Source: Maritimibacter alkaliphilus HTCC2654 (GTDB lineage Bacteria; Pseudomonadota; Alphaproteobacteria; Rhodobacterales; Rhodobacteraceae). Taken from it: a stretch of 64,000 nucleotides of DNA. This document shows positions 50,932 to 60,919 of this stretch, piece after piece. The notes under the pieces are model-generated. The model was not told the DNA's origin. It made no database searches and was given only the letters and a program-made list of their open reading frames with translations. A program made the translations under genes and the position numbers. Location of the stretch: NCBI RefSeq assembly GCF_000152805.1, contig NZ_CH902578.1, forward strand, positions 728,233-792,232, given 5' to 3'. Every line of letters begins with the position of its first letter. Position 1 is the stretch's first letter.

Positions 50932-51732
50932 ATGACCAACGTGCTCGACAAGATCAAGGCCTACAAACTCGAAGACGTGGCTGCGCGTAAAGCCGCCCGG
51001 CCCCTGTCCGAAGTCGAGGCCGCCGCCCGCGACGCCACGCCCACGCGCGGTTTCGCCACCCGCCTGCAACAGGCCGCCGATACCGGATACGGGCTGATCG
51101 CGGAGGTGAAGAAGGCCTCGCCGTCCAAGGGCCTGATCCGCCCCGATTTCGACCCGCCCGCGCTTGCGATAGCCTATGAGGCCGGGGGCGCCACTTGCCT
51201 GTCGGTGCTGACCGACACGCCGTCGTTCCAGGGCGCGGACGAATTCCTCGTGGCCGCCCGCGCCGCGACCACCCTGCCCGCGCTGCGCAAGGATTTCATG
51301 TACGACACCTATCAGGTGGCCGAGGCCCGCGCGCTTGGCGCCGACTGCATCCTCATCATCATGGCCAGCGTTTCGGACACGCAGGCCGCCGAATTGGAGG
51401 CCGCGGCGTTCCAATGGGGCATGGACGTTCTGGTCGAGGTGCATGACGCCGAGGAACTGGAGAGGGCGGCCGCGCTGAAGTCGCCGCTCCTCGGCGTCAA
51501 CAACCGCAACCTCAAGACCTTCGAGACCACGCTCGACACCACGCGCGAGCTTTCGAAGATCGCCCCGAAAGACCGCCTTCTGGTCTGCGAATCCGGCCTG
51601 TTCACGCCTGACGATCTGGCCGAGATGGCCAAGGTCGGCGCGCGCGCCTTCCTGATCGGGGAAAGCCTGATGCGGCAGGGCGATGTGGAGGCCGCGACCC
51701 GCGCGATCCTCAAGGACCCGGTGCCGGCATGA
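50932..51732 (+). CDS. trpC: Indole-3-glycerol phosphate synthase TrpC
   Basis: The 266-residue TIM barrel has the family segments [57 protein letters not shown] and LVCESGLF. It closes the indole ring in tryptophan synthesis. It heads a run trpC-moaC-moeA-lexA. In related genomes trpG and trpD precede trpC, but here xdhC lies upstream on the other strand and the 171-base gap holds no trpD remnant I can recognise. Confidence 0.97.
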   Translation: MTNVLDKIKAYKLEDVAARKAARPLSEVEAAARDATPTRGFATRLQQAADTGYGLIAEVKKASPSKGLIRPDFDPPALAIAYEAGGATCLSVLTDTPSFQGADEFLVAARAATTLPALRKDFMYDTYQVAEARALGADCILIIMASVSDTQAAELEAAAFQWGMDVLVEVHDAEELERAAALKSPLLGVNNRNLKTFETTLDTTRELSKIAPKDRLLVCESGLFTPDDLAEMAKVGARAFLIGESLMRQGDVEAATRAILKDPVPA

Positions 51733-52211
51733 GCGGCAAGCTCACCCATTTCGACGAGGCCGGACAGGCCCATATGGTCGACGTCTCCGCGAAAGAGATC
51801 ACCGACCGCACCGCCATCGCGACCGGACAGGTCATCATGGAACCCGCCACGCTGGCGCTCGTCATGGACGGCACCGCCAAGAAGGGCGACGTGCTGGGCG
51901 TGGCGCGGCTTGCGGGCATCATGGGGGCCAAGAAAACCGCGGACCTCATCCCCCTGTGCCATCCGCTTCCCGTGACCAAGGTCGCGCTCGATGTGGTGCC
52001 GGACGAAGAGCTTCCCGGCGTGCGCATCACCGCGACCGTCAAGACCTCCGGCCAGACGGGTGTCGAGATGGAGGCGCTGACGGCCGTCTCGACCGCCGCG
52101 CTCACCGTCTATGACATGCTGAAGGCCGCCGAAAAGGGGATGCGGATCGAGGGGATCAAGCTTCTCGCCAAAACCGGCGGCAAGTCAGGCACTTACGAGG
52201 CGAAACCGTGA
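51729..52211 (+). CDS. moaC: Cyclic pyranopterin monophosphate synthase MoaC
   Basis: The 160-residue protein overlaps trpC by [20 protein letters not shown] and [21 protein letters not shown] are MoaC signatures. It acts with MoaA to turn GTP into cyclic pyranopterin monophosphate, the first stage of molybdenum cofactor synthesis. Confidence 0.98.
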   Translation: MSGKLTHFDEAGQAHMVDVSAKEITDRTAIATGQVIMEPATLALVMDGTAKKGDVLGVARLAGIMGAKKTADLIPLCHPLPVTKVALDVVPDEELPGVRITATVKTSGQTGVEMEALTAVSTAALTVYDMLKAAEKGMRIEGIKLLAKTGGKSGTYEAKP

Positions 52212-53380
52212 TTTCGGTCGAAGAGGCGCTGGGGCGGATTTTCGACCTCGTCGGCCCCGTCGGCACCGAAACCGTCCCGCTTGCCGAGGCCGCGGGCCGC
52301 ATCCTTGCCAAGACCGTCACCGCCACGCGCGACCAGCCGCCATTCCCGGCCTCCGCCATGGACGGCTACGCCCTGCGCGGGGTCGAGGCCGACCCGGAGG
52401 CGCAGTTCAAGGTGATCGGCGAGGCCAAGGCGGGCGAGCGGTTCACGGGCAAGGTGGGTGCCGGTCAGACCGTGCGCATCTTCACCGGCGCACCCGTGCC
52501 CGAGGGGGCCGACAGGGTCATCATTCAGGAAGACGTGGACCTGCGCGGATCGCTCATCACGCTGCACCGCGACCTGTCCCCCGGCGCGAACATCCGGCCC
52601 GCCGGCAACGATTTCCGCGTCGGTGACACGGTCACGGCCCCGCGCCGCCTGTCGCCCCGCGACGTGGCCCTGATCGCCTCGATGAACGTGCCGCAGGTGA
52701 CGGTCGCCAGAAAACCCGACATCGCGCTGATCGCCACGGGCGACGAACTGGTCATGCCCGGCGAAGAGCCCGGCCCTGACCAGATCATCGCGTCGAACTC
52801 CTTCGGCCTGAAAGCGATGCTGGAGGCCGAGGGCGCGACCGTCCGCCTCCTGCCCATCGCGCGCGACAATGCCGATAGCCTGCGCTTCGTCCTGGGCCTC
52901 GCGGCGAGCGCCGATCTGGTCGTGACCATCGGCGGGGCCTCTGTGGGCGATCACGACCTCGTCGGTCCCGTGGCGGCCGAGCTTGGGATGGAACAGGCGT
53001 TCTACAAGGTCGCCATGCGCCCCGGCAAACCGCTGATGGCGGGCAAGCTGGGCGATGCCGCGATGATCGGACTTCCGGGAAATCCCGTCTCGGCAATGGT
53101 TTGCGGAACGGTTTTCATCCTGCCCGCGCTGCGCGTCATGCTGGGTCTGCCCGCCGCGCCGGTCACGCCCCAAACCGCGACGCTCACCGCCGATCTGGCC
53201 TCGAACGGCCCGCGCCAGCATTACATGCGCGCGGTTCTGGACGAGGCCGGGATCGCGGCGATGGACCGTCAGGATTCCGCCCTTCTGTCGGTCCTCGCCA
53301 CCGCGAACGCCCTGATCGTCCGCCCGCCGAACGACCCGGAACGGGCGAAGGGCGAGATCGTCGAATACCTCCCCCTCTGA
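52208..53380 (+). CDS. moeA: Molybdopterin molybdenumtransferase MoeA
   Basis: The 390-residue protein starts at GTG overlapping the moaC stop (GTGA). [62 protein letters not shown] and [12 protein letters not shown] are the MoeA segments in normal order. It inserts molybdate into adenylated molybdopterin. It is co-translated with moaC, upstream of the separately controlled lexA. Confidence 0.97.
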   Translation: MISVEEALGRIFDLVGPVGTETVPLAEAAGRILAKTVTATRDQPPFPASAMDGYALRGVEADPEAQFKVIGEAKAGERFTGKVGAGQTVRIFTGAPVPEGADRVIIQEDVDLRGSLITLHRDLSPGANIRPAGNDFRVGDTVTAPRRLSPRDVALIASMNVPQVTVARKPDIALIATGDELVMPGEEPGPDQIIASNSFGLKAMLEAEGATVRLLPIARDNADSLRFVLGLAASADLVVTIGGASVGDHDLVGPVAAELGMEQAFYKVAMRPGKPLMAGKLGDAAMIGLPGNPVSAMVCGTVFILPALRVMLGLPAAPVTPQTATLTADLASNGPRQHYMRAVLDEAGIAAMDRQDSALLSVLATANALIVRPPNDPERAKGEIVEYLPL

Positions 53381-53390
53381 TTGCATATCG

Positions 53391-53430
53391 TTGACACGAA
53401 ACGAGAACACGGGTAGAACTTTACCCGAAC
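53391..53430 (+). promoter_or_regulatory. lexA promoter with triple SOS half-sites
   Basis: GAAC occurs at 53405, 53416 and 53427, each pair separated by exactly seven bases, giving two overlapping alphaproteobacterial SOS boxes (GTTC-N7-GTTC read on the other strand). A promoter is suggested by TTGACA (53391-53396) and TAGAAC (53414-53419) 17 bases apart. LexA binding would cover the -10 region, 47 bases before the lexA start. Confidence 0.88.
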
Positions 53431-53476
53431 AGACCTGTGTGGTCAGAGAACATAACGGGCAGCCGGAGGGCGAACG

Positions 53477-54169
53477 ATGCTGACGAAAAAGCAATTGGAC
53501 CTGCTGGAATTCATTCACAAGCGCATACAACGGGACGGCGTGCCGCCCAGTTTCGACGAGATGAAAGAGGCGCTTCAGCTTCGCTCCAAATCCGGCATCC
53601 ACCGCCTTATCACAGCGCTGGAGGAACGCGGCTACATCCGCCGCCTCGCCCATCGGGCCCGCGCGATCGAAGTGACGCGGCTTCCCGATGCGCTCGACCC
53701 CTCCGGCAAGGCCGGGTTCGAACCGCGCGTGATCGACGGCGACAGGCCCGACAGCCGCCCGGCGCAGGCCATGCCGCTCGAAGGCAGCGCGATGGACCTG
53801 CCGCTTCTGGGTCGGATCGCAGCGGGCACACCGATCGAGGCGATCGAGGACGGGCAGAGCCACGTCTCGGTCCCCGGCGCGATGGTCGGCAACGGCAAGC
53901 ATTACGCGCTCGAGGTCAAGGGCGACTCGATGATAAACGCGGGCATCAACTCCGGCGACGTGGTCATCATTCGCGAGACGTCGCATGCCGACAACGGCGA
54001 CATCGTCGTGGCACAGGTCGATGGCTACGAGGCGACGCTGAAACGCTTCCGCCGGGCGGGCGACATGATCGCGCTCGAGGCCGCGAACCCGGCGTTCGAG
54101 ACGCGCATCCTGCCTCAGGGCCAGATCAAGGTTCAGGGCAAGCTGGTCGGATTGATCCGCACCTACTGA
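53477..54169 (+). CDS. lexA: SOS repressor LexA
   Basis: The 230-residue protein starts [17 protein letters not shown]. The winged helix DNA-binding domain ([28 protein letters not shown]) has the alphaproteobacterial LexA sequence. The self-cleavage region shows [11 protein letters not shown] after LLGR, the Ser in [10 protein letters not shown] and the catalytic Lys in GYEATLKRF. RecA-stimulated cleavage derepresses SOS genes. Its own promoter carries the SOS boxes, so it is autoregulated. Its 3' end overlaps comEC by seven bases. Confidence 0.97.
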   Translation: MLTKKQLDLLEFIHKRIQRDGVPPSFDEMKEALQLRSKSGIHRLITALEERGYIRRLAHRARAIEVTRLPDALDPSGKAGFEPRVIDGDRPDSRPAQAMPLEGSAMDLPLLGRIAAGTPIEAIEDGQSHVSVPGAMVGNGKHYALEVKGDSMINAGINSGDVVIIRETSHADNGDIVVAQVDGYEATLKRFRRAGDMIALEAANPAFETRILPQGQIKVQGKLVGLIRTY

Positions 54170-56271
54170 CGCGCGATCAGGAGCGGCAGGTCGGACGCGG
54201 CGGGCTGGGTCCGCCGCGTTTTCGTCTGGTCCGCACGGGTCCAGGGCCGGTTGCCCGACACCTGAGCGACCGATGTGACGCGCGGACCGTCAGCGGTCAG
54301 TGTGATCGCCAGCGCGCCCGTGCGCGCCAGCGCCGCGCGGTCGAGCATATTGCACCCCTCGGGGTAGCGATCCAGCGGCTTGGCGGCGAAAATCACCAGC
54401 GCCTCGGACGCGCAGGCCCCCTCGAGCCGGTCCGCCGCGCCACGACCGCTGACCAGTCTCAACGTCAGTCCGGGCAGGTCGAACTGAGGATCGGTCGCCT
54501 GCGCCATGCGGGCCGCCGCACTTTCCTGATCCGTGGAATCACCGTCGTTTTCCAGCCAGGATCGGGCCGCGAACCCCTCGCCCCGCGCCTTGGTCAACGC
54601 GCGTCCTTCGGCGGTCATCGCCCCGATCAGGCTGCCGGATGGCGAAATCAGCACATCGGGGCGCGTCGCCTGCGTCCACAGGGCCAGCGCCGCGACGACG
54701 ACGACCGCGCCAGCCGCCCGCCCCGCGCCGCGCAGAAGGATCACCGCCAGCCCGCCGAGCGCGATCATCGGCATCACGGCATCTGGCGGCGCGATCACGT
54801 GGCCCACCGCACCGTCGAGCGCGGCCACCTTCTTGGCGACCCAGAGAATCCATTCGATCGGCCAGCGCATCAGGTCCAGCGCGATCCAGCTCAGCCCCAA
54901 TGGTGCCAGCAGGGCCGCGAGGACCGCGAGCGGCATGACGAGCGTGCCCATCACCGGCACCGACACCACGTTGGCGATCAGGCCATAATGCGCCACGCGG
55001 TTGAAGATCGCGGCCGAGAACGGCGCGGTGGCCAGCCCCGCCACGAGGGACGAGAGCACGACCGCGAACACGGGCCGGGCCCATTTCGGGAGCTTGCCGC
55101 GCTGCACGTCGCGCAACGCCCCGAACACGAACACGAGCGCGGTCGTCGCGGCGAAAGACATCTGAAACCCGGCCTCGACGAGCGATTCCGGTTTCAGGAT
55201 CAACAGGATGAGGGCGGCGACCGCCACCGCGCGCAGTGTCAGCGCCCGCCGCCCGACGAGAATCGCGACCAGCATGACGGCGACCATGACGAAGGCACGC
55301 GAGGTGGACACGGCCCCGCCCGACATGGCGAGGTAGAACGCTCCGGCGGCCAGCGCCACGACCGCGGCCACCTTGCGCACGTCCATCGACACGCCGACCC
55401 CCGGTGTCAGCGCAAGGCCAAGCCGCAATGTGCCGAAGACGAAGCCGACGAGCAGCCCCATGTGCAGCCCGGAAATCGCCAACAGATGCGCAAGGTTCGA
55501 TGCGCGCAACGCCTCGACCGTCTCCTGCCCCATCGCGGACCGGTCGCCGGTGGTGATGGCGGCGGCGAAAGCCCCGGCCTCGCCCGGAATTTCGGCCTGA
55601 ACCGCCGCAGAAATCGCGGCCCGGAGCCGATGGATCGGCAAAGCCCGTTCCGCTGGCGCGAGTGCGAGGGCCGGTTTGGTCGTATAGCCGACCGCGCCGA
55701 TGGACCTGAACCACGCCATGCGCCGGAAATCGAACCCGCCCGGCTCGACCGGCCCTTCGGGGCCGGACAGGTGCGACGTGACGGCGATCCGCATCCCCGG
55801 CACGGGATCGACGAACCCCTGTTGGCCATGCAGGGACACGCGAACGCGGTCCGGCACCTTCCACGGCGCCACGTCGTCCAGCCGGACCTGATCCAACGTC
55901 AGGCGCACCGCGTCGGACTGGCTTCGGTCGATCACGACGATGCGCCCCTCGACCGGGCCGTAGTAGCGGAAATCGAGCACCGGGGCCGCCACAATGGCCG
56001 TGCGCCCCCCGGCCAGCATCAGGCCCGTCATCACGGCGGCCGCGGCAAGGAACGGCAGGCCGACGCCCGGCAGGGCGCTGCGCCCGATCAACCAGCCCGC
56101 CATGGCCGCGCCGACCGCCAGCCCGGCGACGACCGCCCAGCCAATGACACCCGGTTCCGTGCGCAGAAGGAAATAGACGCCGATCCCGATGCCCAGAAAG
56201 ATCGGCGCGAACAGGATCAACCGTCCGCGCAGACGCTCCAACCGTTCCGAGATCGCGCTTGCCATGGGCAC
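54163..56271 (-). CDS. comEC: ComEC/Rec2 family membrane protein
   Basis: The 702-residue protein has an N-terminal pair of membrane segments, a DUF4131-type soluble part (residues about 80-200), and the Competence domain with many membrane segments ([42 protein letters not shown]). ComEC forms the inner-membrane channel for single-stranded DNA in natural transformation. The metallo-beta-lactamase C-terminal domain of many ComEC proteins is absent, replaced by a short poorly conserved tail, as in other alphaproteobacteria. It is convergent with lexA and divergent from gltX. Confidence 0.92.
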   Translation of the reverse strand: MPMASAISERLERLRGRLILFAPIFLGIGIGVYFLLRTEPGVIGWAVVAGLAVGAAMAGWLIGRSALPGVGLPFLAAAAVMTGLMLAGGRTAIVAAPVLDFRYYGPVEGRIVVIDRSQSDAVRLTLDQVRLDDVAPWKVPDRVRVSLHGQQGFVDPVPGMRIAVTSHLSGPEGPVEPGGFDFRRMAWFRSIGAVGYTTKPALALAPAERALPIHRLRAAISAAVQAEIPGEAGAFAAAITTGDRSAMGQETVEALRASNLAHLLAISGLHMGLLVGFVFGTLRLGLALTPGVGVSMDVRKVAAVVALAAGAFYLAMSGGAVSTSRAFVMVAVMLVAILVGRRALTLRAVAVAALILLILKPESLVEAGFQMSFAATTALVFVFGALRDVQRGKLPKWARPVFAVVLSSLVAGLATAPFSAAIFNRVAHYGLIANVVSVPVMGTLVMPLAVLAALLAPLGLSWIALDLMRWPIEWILWVAKKVAALDGAVGHVIAPPDAVMPMIALGGLAVILLRGAGRAAGAVVVVAALALWTQATRPDVLISPSGSLIGAMTAEGRALTKARGEGFAARSWLENDGDSTDQESAAARMAQATDPQFDLPGLTLRLVSGRGAADRLEGACASEALVIFAAKPLDRYPEGCNMLDRAALARTGALAITLTADGPRVTSVAQVSGNRPWTRADQTKTRRTQPAASDLPLLIARQ

Positions 56272-56348
56272 ACTTGTTCTCCCGCCGCGTCCCGTCTATC
56301 CCTCCCCCGACGCTACGCCCGAGATGGTTTCCAAAAGGTTAACACCCG

Positions 56349-57751
56349 ATGTCCAACACCCCCGTCGTCACCCGTTTCGCCCCGTCGCCGACCGGATACC
56401 TCCATATCGGCGGCGCGCGCACGGCCCTGTTCAACTGGCTTTACGCGCGGGGTCGCGGCGGCAAGTTTCTGCTGCGGATCGAGGATACGGACCGCGAACG
56501 CTCGACAGCCGAGGCGACGGCCAAGATCTATGACGCGATGGAGTGGCTCGGCCTCGACTACGACGGCGAGGCGATCAGCCAGTATGAGCGCGCGCCGCGT
56601 CATGTCGAGGTGGCCGAGGCGATGTTGGCGGCGGGAACGGCCTATAAATGCTTTTCGACTCAGGACGAGATCGAGGCGTTTCGCGAAGCCGCGCGGGCCG
56701 AGGGCAAATCGACGCTCTTTCAGTCGCCGTGGCGCGATGCCGATGCGTCGACGCACCCGGACGCGCCCTACGTCGTGCGGGTGAAGGCCCCCCGCGACGG
56801 GGCGACCGTGATCGAGGACCGGGTTCAGGGCGACGTCACCTTCCGCAACGACCAGCTCGACGACATGGTCTGCCTGCGGTCGGACGGCTCGCCCACATAC
56901 ATGCTCGCGTCGTCGTGGACGATCACGACATGGGCGTGACCCACGTGATCCGGGGCGACGACCACCTCAACAACGCGGCGCGGCAGAAGATGATCTACGA
57001 CGCGATGGGATGGGACGTGCCGGTCTTTGCACATATTCCCCTGATACACGGCCCGGACGGCAAGAAACTGTCCAAGCGGCACGGCGCGGCGGGGGTCGAG
57101 GAATACCGGGAAATGGGGTATCCGGCCTCGGCCATGCGCAACTACCTCGTCCGCCTCGGCTGGTCGCATGGCGACGACGAAGTGTTCACCGATGCTCAGG
57201 CGAAAGAGTGGTTCGACCTCGACGGGATCGGTAAGGGGGCCGCGCGTCTCGACTTCAAGAAACTCGACCACGTCTCGGGCCAGCACATCGCCATGGCCGG
57301 GGCCGACGAACTTATTTTGCAGGTGCAGGATTATCTTGACGCGACGTCCCAGGAAAAGCTGACGGACGCGCAGGTCGAAGGCCTGAGCGCAGCACTCGAT
57401 TTCGTGCGCACCGGCGCCAAGACCCTGCCCCAACTGATTGAAAAAGCGAGATTCATTCTCGCGTCTCGGCCCATCGAACGGGATGAGAAAGCGCAGGCCG
57501 CGCTTGACGATGTATCCCGTGGTATACTGACGGAATTGACGCCGCAGCTGCAAACTGTTAGCTGGAACCGCGAAGAATTGGAGACTATTCTCAACGCATT
57601 GGCAGAGGCCCACGGCATCAAGTTCGGCAAGCTGGCAGCGCCCCTCAGGGCCGCCCTCGCCGGGCGCGCAGCGAGCCCGAGCGTGTTTGACATGATGCTG
57701 GTCCTCGGGCGTGACGAAACCATCGCCCGGCTCAACGAGGCCAGCCAGTAA
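56349..57751 (+). pseudogene. gltX: Glutamyl-tRNA synthetase gltX, broken by one apparent single-base deletion
   Basis: The first 186 codons ([23 protein letters not shown] with the HIGH-type motif) read in one frame, then the frame changes and continues [20 protein letters not shown] and [10 protein letters not shown] (KMSKS-type motif) to a stop at 57751. Inserting one base after about 56908 (GC-GTC to GCC-GTC) restores LAVVVDD and a normal 467-residue enzyme. As printed, translation stops at 56939. GltX charges tRNA-Glu and is normally essential, although many alphaproteobacteria have two copies. A sequence error is the simplest explanation; a true mutation cannot be excluded. Confidence 0.93.
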
Positions 57752-57792
57752 CCAGCCTGCCGCCCGGCGGGCCCCAACGAAGGGATATCGGA

Positions 57793-59084
57793 ATGGCGAA
57801 CCAGACAGGAACGGCGAAGCTGACATTCGGCGACAAGGAGTTGGATCTGCCGATCTACTCGCCAACCGCAGGGCCGGACGTGCTCGACATCACCAAGCTC
57901 TATGCGCAGGCGGCGTCTTCACTTCGATCCCGGCTATACTCGACCGGGGCTGCGAAAGCGCGATCACCTTCATCGATGGCGAAAAGGGTGAGCTTCTGCA
58001 CCGGGGTTACCCGATCGACCAGCTGGCCGAGAAATCGCATTACCTCGAAGTCTGCTTCCTGCTGCTCTACGGCCACCTGCCGACCGCCGCCGAGATCGAA
58101 GACTTTGAATTCCGCGTGACGCGCCACACCATGCTGCACGAGCAGATGGCCAAGTTCTATTCGGGCTTCCGCCGTGACGCGCACCCGATGGCGATCATGG
58201 TGGGTGTGGTCGGCGCGATGTCGGCCTTCTACCACGACTCGACCGATATCGCCGATCCGTGGCAGCGCGAAGTCGCCTCGATCCGCATGATTGCGAAGAT
58301 GCCGACCATCGCGGCGATGGCCTATAAATACACCATCGGCCAGCCCTTCGTGTATCCGCGCAACGACCTCGATTACGCGTCGAACTTCCTTCACATGTGC
58401 TTCTCGGTGCCGGCCGAGACCTATGAGGTGAACCCGATCCTCAGCCGTGCGATGGACCGGATCTTCACCCTGCATGCCGATCACGAGCAGAACGCCTCGA
58501 CCTCGACCGTGCGTCTGGCCGGTTCGTCGGGTGCCAACCCGTTTGCCTGTATCGCCGCCGGTATCGCCTGCCTCTGGGGTCCGGCACATGGCGGTGCGAA
58601 CCAGGCCTGTCTTGAGATGCTCAAGGAAATCGGCTCGGTCGACCGTATTCCGGAATTCATCGCGCGTGCGAAGGACAAGAACGACCCCTTCCGCCTGATG
58701 GGCTTCGGCCACCGCGTCTACAAGAACTTCGACCCGCGTGCGAAGGTGATGAAACAGTCGGCGGACGAAGTGCTCGACCTGCTTGGGATCGAGGACAACC
58801 CGGTGCTTCAGGTCGCCAAGGAGCTGGAGAGGCAGGCGCTGGAAGACCCGTATTTCGCGGACAAGAAGCTGTTCCCGAACGTCGATTTCTACTCCGGCAT
58901 CATTCTGGAAGCGATGGGTTTCCCGACCTCGATGTTCACCCCGATTTTCGCCCTGTCGCGGACCGTCGGCTGGATTTCCCAGTGGAAAGAGATGCTTGCG
59001 GAGCCGGGCCACAAGATCGGCCGCCCGCGTCAGCTTTACACCGGCGAGACCCTGCGCGACTACGTGGACGTCGAGAACCGCTGA
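57793..59084 (+). pseudogene. gltA: Citrate synthase gltA, broken by four apparent single-base deletions
   Basis: The start [20 protein letters not shown] and the bulk ([21 protein letters not shown], then [27 protein letters not shown] and [16 protein letters not shown]) are an ordinary type II citrate synthase with intact catalytic His and Asp regions. Between 57911 and 57950 the reading moves through all frames: AQA, then GVFT, then FDPGYT, then STGA, then CESAITF. Adding one base after about 57911, 57922, 57939 and 57950 gives a continuous 431-residue protein, the usual length. Citrate synthase is the entry enzyme of the TCA cycle, so a true loss would be surprising. A terminator follows. 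Confidence 0.94.
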
Positions 59085-59105
59085 TCCGGTTCTCACAGAA
59101 CACCA

Positions 59106-59133
59106 AAGGCCGCCCCGACCGGGCGGCCTTTTT
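59106..59133 (+). terminator. Rho-independent terminator after gltA
   Basis: AAGGCCGCCC and GGGCGGCCTT form a ten-pair stem with loop CGACC, followed by TTTTT overall. Confidence 0.9.
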
Positions 59134-59170
59134 CGTTGCGGGCGTTCATTCAGACGGTCAGAATTGGCGC

Positions 59171-59347
59171 ATGTCCAAGGTCACCAACCTCAACCAGATC
59201 CGAAAGCAAAAGGCTCGCGCCGAAAAACGGGCGAGCGGCGACGCGAACGCCGCTAAATTCGGGCGCACCAAGGCGCAGAAAGCGTTGGAACAGGCCCAAG
59301 CGGACAAGGCGCGGCAGGAACTGGACCGGCACCGCAGGGATGACTGA
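59171..59347 (+). CDS. DUF4169 domain protein
   Basis: The 58-residue basic protein starts MSKVTNLNQIRKQKARAEK and is a single charged helix (AAKFGRTKAQKALEQAQADKARQELD). It matches the DUF4169 family of alphaproteobacteria, whose role is not known. It overlaps the next gene by eight bases. Confidence 0.82.
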   Translation: MSKVTNLNQIRKQKARAEKRASGDANAAKFGRTKAQKALEQAQADKARQELDRHRRDD

Positions 59348-59558
59348 CGCCCGCCCCCGCAAGCATTCGGTGACCCTGCGCGGGCATCGGACCTCGATCT
59401 CGCTCGAGGATGAATTCTGGGATGCGTTTCGCGAGATCGCCGAGGCCGAGGGCAAAGGCGTGAACGAGCTGACCGCCGAGATCGACGAGGCGCGCGGCCT
59501 GTCCTCGGGTCTGGCATCCGCGATCCGGCTTTACGTGCTGCGCCACTACCGCGGCTGA
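59340..59558 (+). CDS. Ribbon-helix-helix domain protein
   Basis: The 72-residue protein starts MTDARPRKHSVTLRGHRTS. The beta strand TSISLEDEFWDAFREIA and helices (GKGVNELTAEIDEA, LASAIRLYVLRHY) are the RHH_4 type DNA-binding fold. It may be a small repressor acting as a dimer; its target is unknown. It is coupled to the DUF4169 gene, a pairing common in Rhodobacteraceae, so both may act together. Confidence 0.83.
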   Translation: MTDARPRKHSVTLRGHRTSISLEDEFWDAFREIAEAEGKGVNELTAEIDEARGLSSGLASAIRLYVLRHYRG

Positions 59559-59642
59559 CCCTGAGTGCGGCATCGCGCAGGCGCCGAAAAGTGAACCGGA
59601 AAGCTGTCCGGCACGTTACCTCGACAAAACGAGGTGTCAGCC

Positions 59643-60374
59643 ATGCGTGCCAAATCCATCCTTCTCTTCGTCGCGGCCGTCGCCTTTGCGCTCGGCCCCT
59701 TTCTCGTGCCGGGATTCGGCGGGTTCGATCCGAACCTCTACCCGAATCCGCAGATCGATCCGCCGGTCCAGCCCGCCGGATATGCCTTCGCGATCTGGGG
59801 GCCGATCTACCTGTGGCTCGTGGCCTCGACCGGGTTCGGCCTGCTGGAACGCCATGACGTTGCGGATTGGGATCCGATGCGCCTTCCCCTGCTCGTCTCG
59901 CTGGTGATCGGGGCGATCTGGCTGCCGGTCGCGATGGTGTCCCCGATCTGGGCGACGATCCTGATTTTCACCATGTTGATCTCCGCAGCCATCGCGATGC
60001 ACCGCGCGCCGGACCGCGACCGCTGGTGGGCTGCCGCTCCGGTCGCGTTCTACACCGGCTGGCTTACGGCGGCCTCCTTCGCGTCGCTCGGGCTGACCGG
60101 CGCGGGGTTCGGGATAGTGCTAGGCGAAGTCGGCTGGGCGCTGATCTGTATCGCGATGGCATTGGGCGTGGCCCTGTTCATCCACGCGGGGCGCCGCCAC
60201 GAATGGGTGTATTTCCTGAGCGTGATCTGGGCGATCTTCGCCATCGCGGTCAAGAACTGGGGCGATGTATGGATCGTGGTCGGGGCCGCAGGCGTGGGCG
60301 TTGTGGTGCTGTCCGTGGCCCTCGTCCGGTCCATCGTCGGGCGCGCGCGGCACGGGGTCGACGCCGCCGCTTGA
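59643..60374 (+). CDS. Tryptophan-rich multi-pass membrane protein (TspO-like)
   Basis: The 243-residue protein starts MRAKSILLFVAAVAFALG and has about six membrane segments. AGYAFAIWGPIYLWLVAS and the many Trp residues resemble proteins annotated as tryptophan-rich sensory protein, distantly related to TspO/MBR. TspO proteins of alphaproteobacteria bind tetrapyrroles and affect photosynthesis gene control, but this relation is remote and no function should be assumed. GTG at 59634 is an alternative start. Confidence 0.68.
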   Translation: MRAKSILLFVAAVAFALGPFLVPGFGGFDPNLYPNPQIDPPVQPAGYAFAIWGPIYLWLVASTGFGLLERHDVADWDPMRLPLLVSLVIGAIWLPVAMVSPIWATILIFTMLISAAIAMHRAPDRDRWWAAAPVAFYTGWLTAASFASLGLTGAGFGIVLGEVGWALICIAMALGVALFIHAGRRHEWVYFLSVIWAIFAIAVKNWGDVWIVVGAAGVGVVVLSVALVRSIVGRARHGVDAAA

Positions 60375-60429
60375 CGTGGCGGACCAGCCCCGGTGGGGCA
60401 CGGCGAATGCGGCATCCCGTAGGTGTGGC

Positions 60430-60467
60430 ACCAGAATTCCAGGATACAAGAATCCTAGTATTCTGGT
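60430..60467. repeat. 38-bp imperfect palindrome related to 16375-16396
   Basis: ACCAGAAT (60430-60437) pairs with ATTCTGGT (60460-60467), and AGGAT (60441-60445) with ATCCT (60452-60456), around ACAAGA; one three-base mismatch lies on each side. The outer arms equal those of the palindrome at 16375-16396. It lies between convergent genes; no T-run follows directly. Confidence 0.75.
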
Positions 60468-60520
60468 AGCCTCAAGCCTTTGATGCCAAACGCATAAATT
60501 CTCGATTGTTAAGAAAGAGG

Positions 60521-60919
60521 TTAACCGAGCCATTTCAGAGCCATCTCCAGAACCCGGCCCACATCCCGGCTCATCGGCCGCACACCCGCCTGAACATCGG
60601 GAAAAGGGACCCAGTCCGCATCGGTGACATCATCGGCCGCGCAGGGCTTCCCTGACAGGTATCGGCAAGCGACCGCGTGCAGCGCGTAGTGGAACCCCTC
60701 GCCCCTAGCCTCCAGCGTGACGAGCACCGCGCCCGCCTCCGCCCGCACGCCGGTTTCCTCGTGCAGTTCCCGCACCGCCGCCTGCTCCACCGTTTCGCCC
60801 GGCTCGACCTTGCCGCCCGGATAGCCCCAAAGGCCCGCATCCGGCGGATTGGCCCGGCGCACCAGCAGAACGCGCTCTTCCCGTAGGACCACGGCGAGCG
60901 CAGCCTGCGTGGCCGTCAT
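60521..60919 (-). CDS. NUDIX hydrolase
   Basis: The 132-residue protein has the complete NUDIX box [24 protein letters not shown] (positions about 35-58; G-x5-E-x7-REuxEExGu). Preceding [19 protein letters not shown] is MutT/ADP-ribose hydrolase-like. Its ATG overlaps the uvrA stop (ATGA), so it is co-expressed with the DNA repair gene. That favours cleaning oxidised or other nucleotides, but the substrate is not certain. Confidence 0.9.
   Translation of the reverse strand: MTATQAALAVVLREERVLLVRRANPPDAGLWGYPGGKVEPGETVEQAAVRELHEETGVRAEAGAVLVTLEARGEGFHYALHAVACRYLSGKPCAADDVTDADWVPFPDVQAGVRPMSRDVGRVLEMALKWLG

Noticed and set aside
53437..56784. Plus-strand frame of 1115 codons across lexA and comEC
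   Set aside because: It is out of frame with lexA and antisense to comEC; the composition is Arg/Gln/His-rich without motifs.
57711..59084. Citrate synthase starting at 57711 within the gltX end
   Set aside because: The first 80 residues of that frame are unlike citrate synthase; the real N-terminus is in the next frame from 57793.
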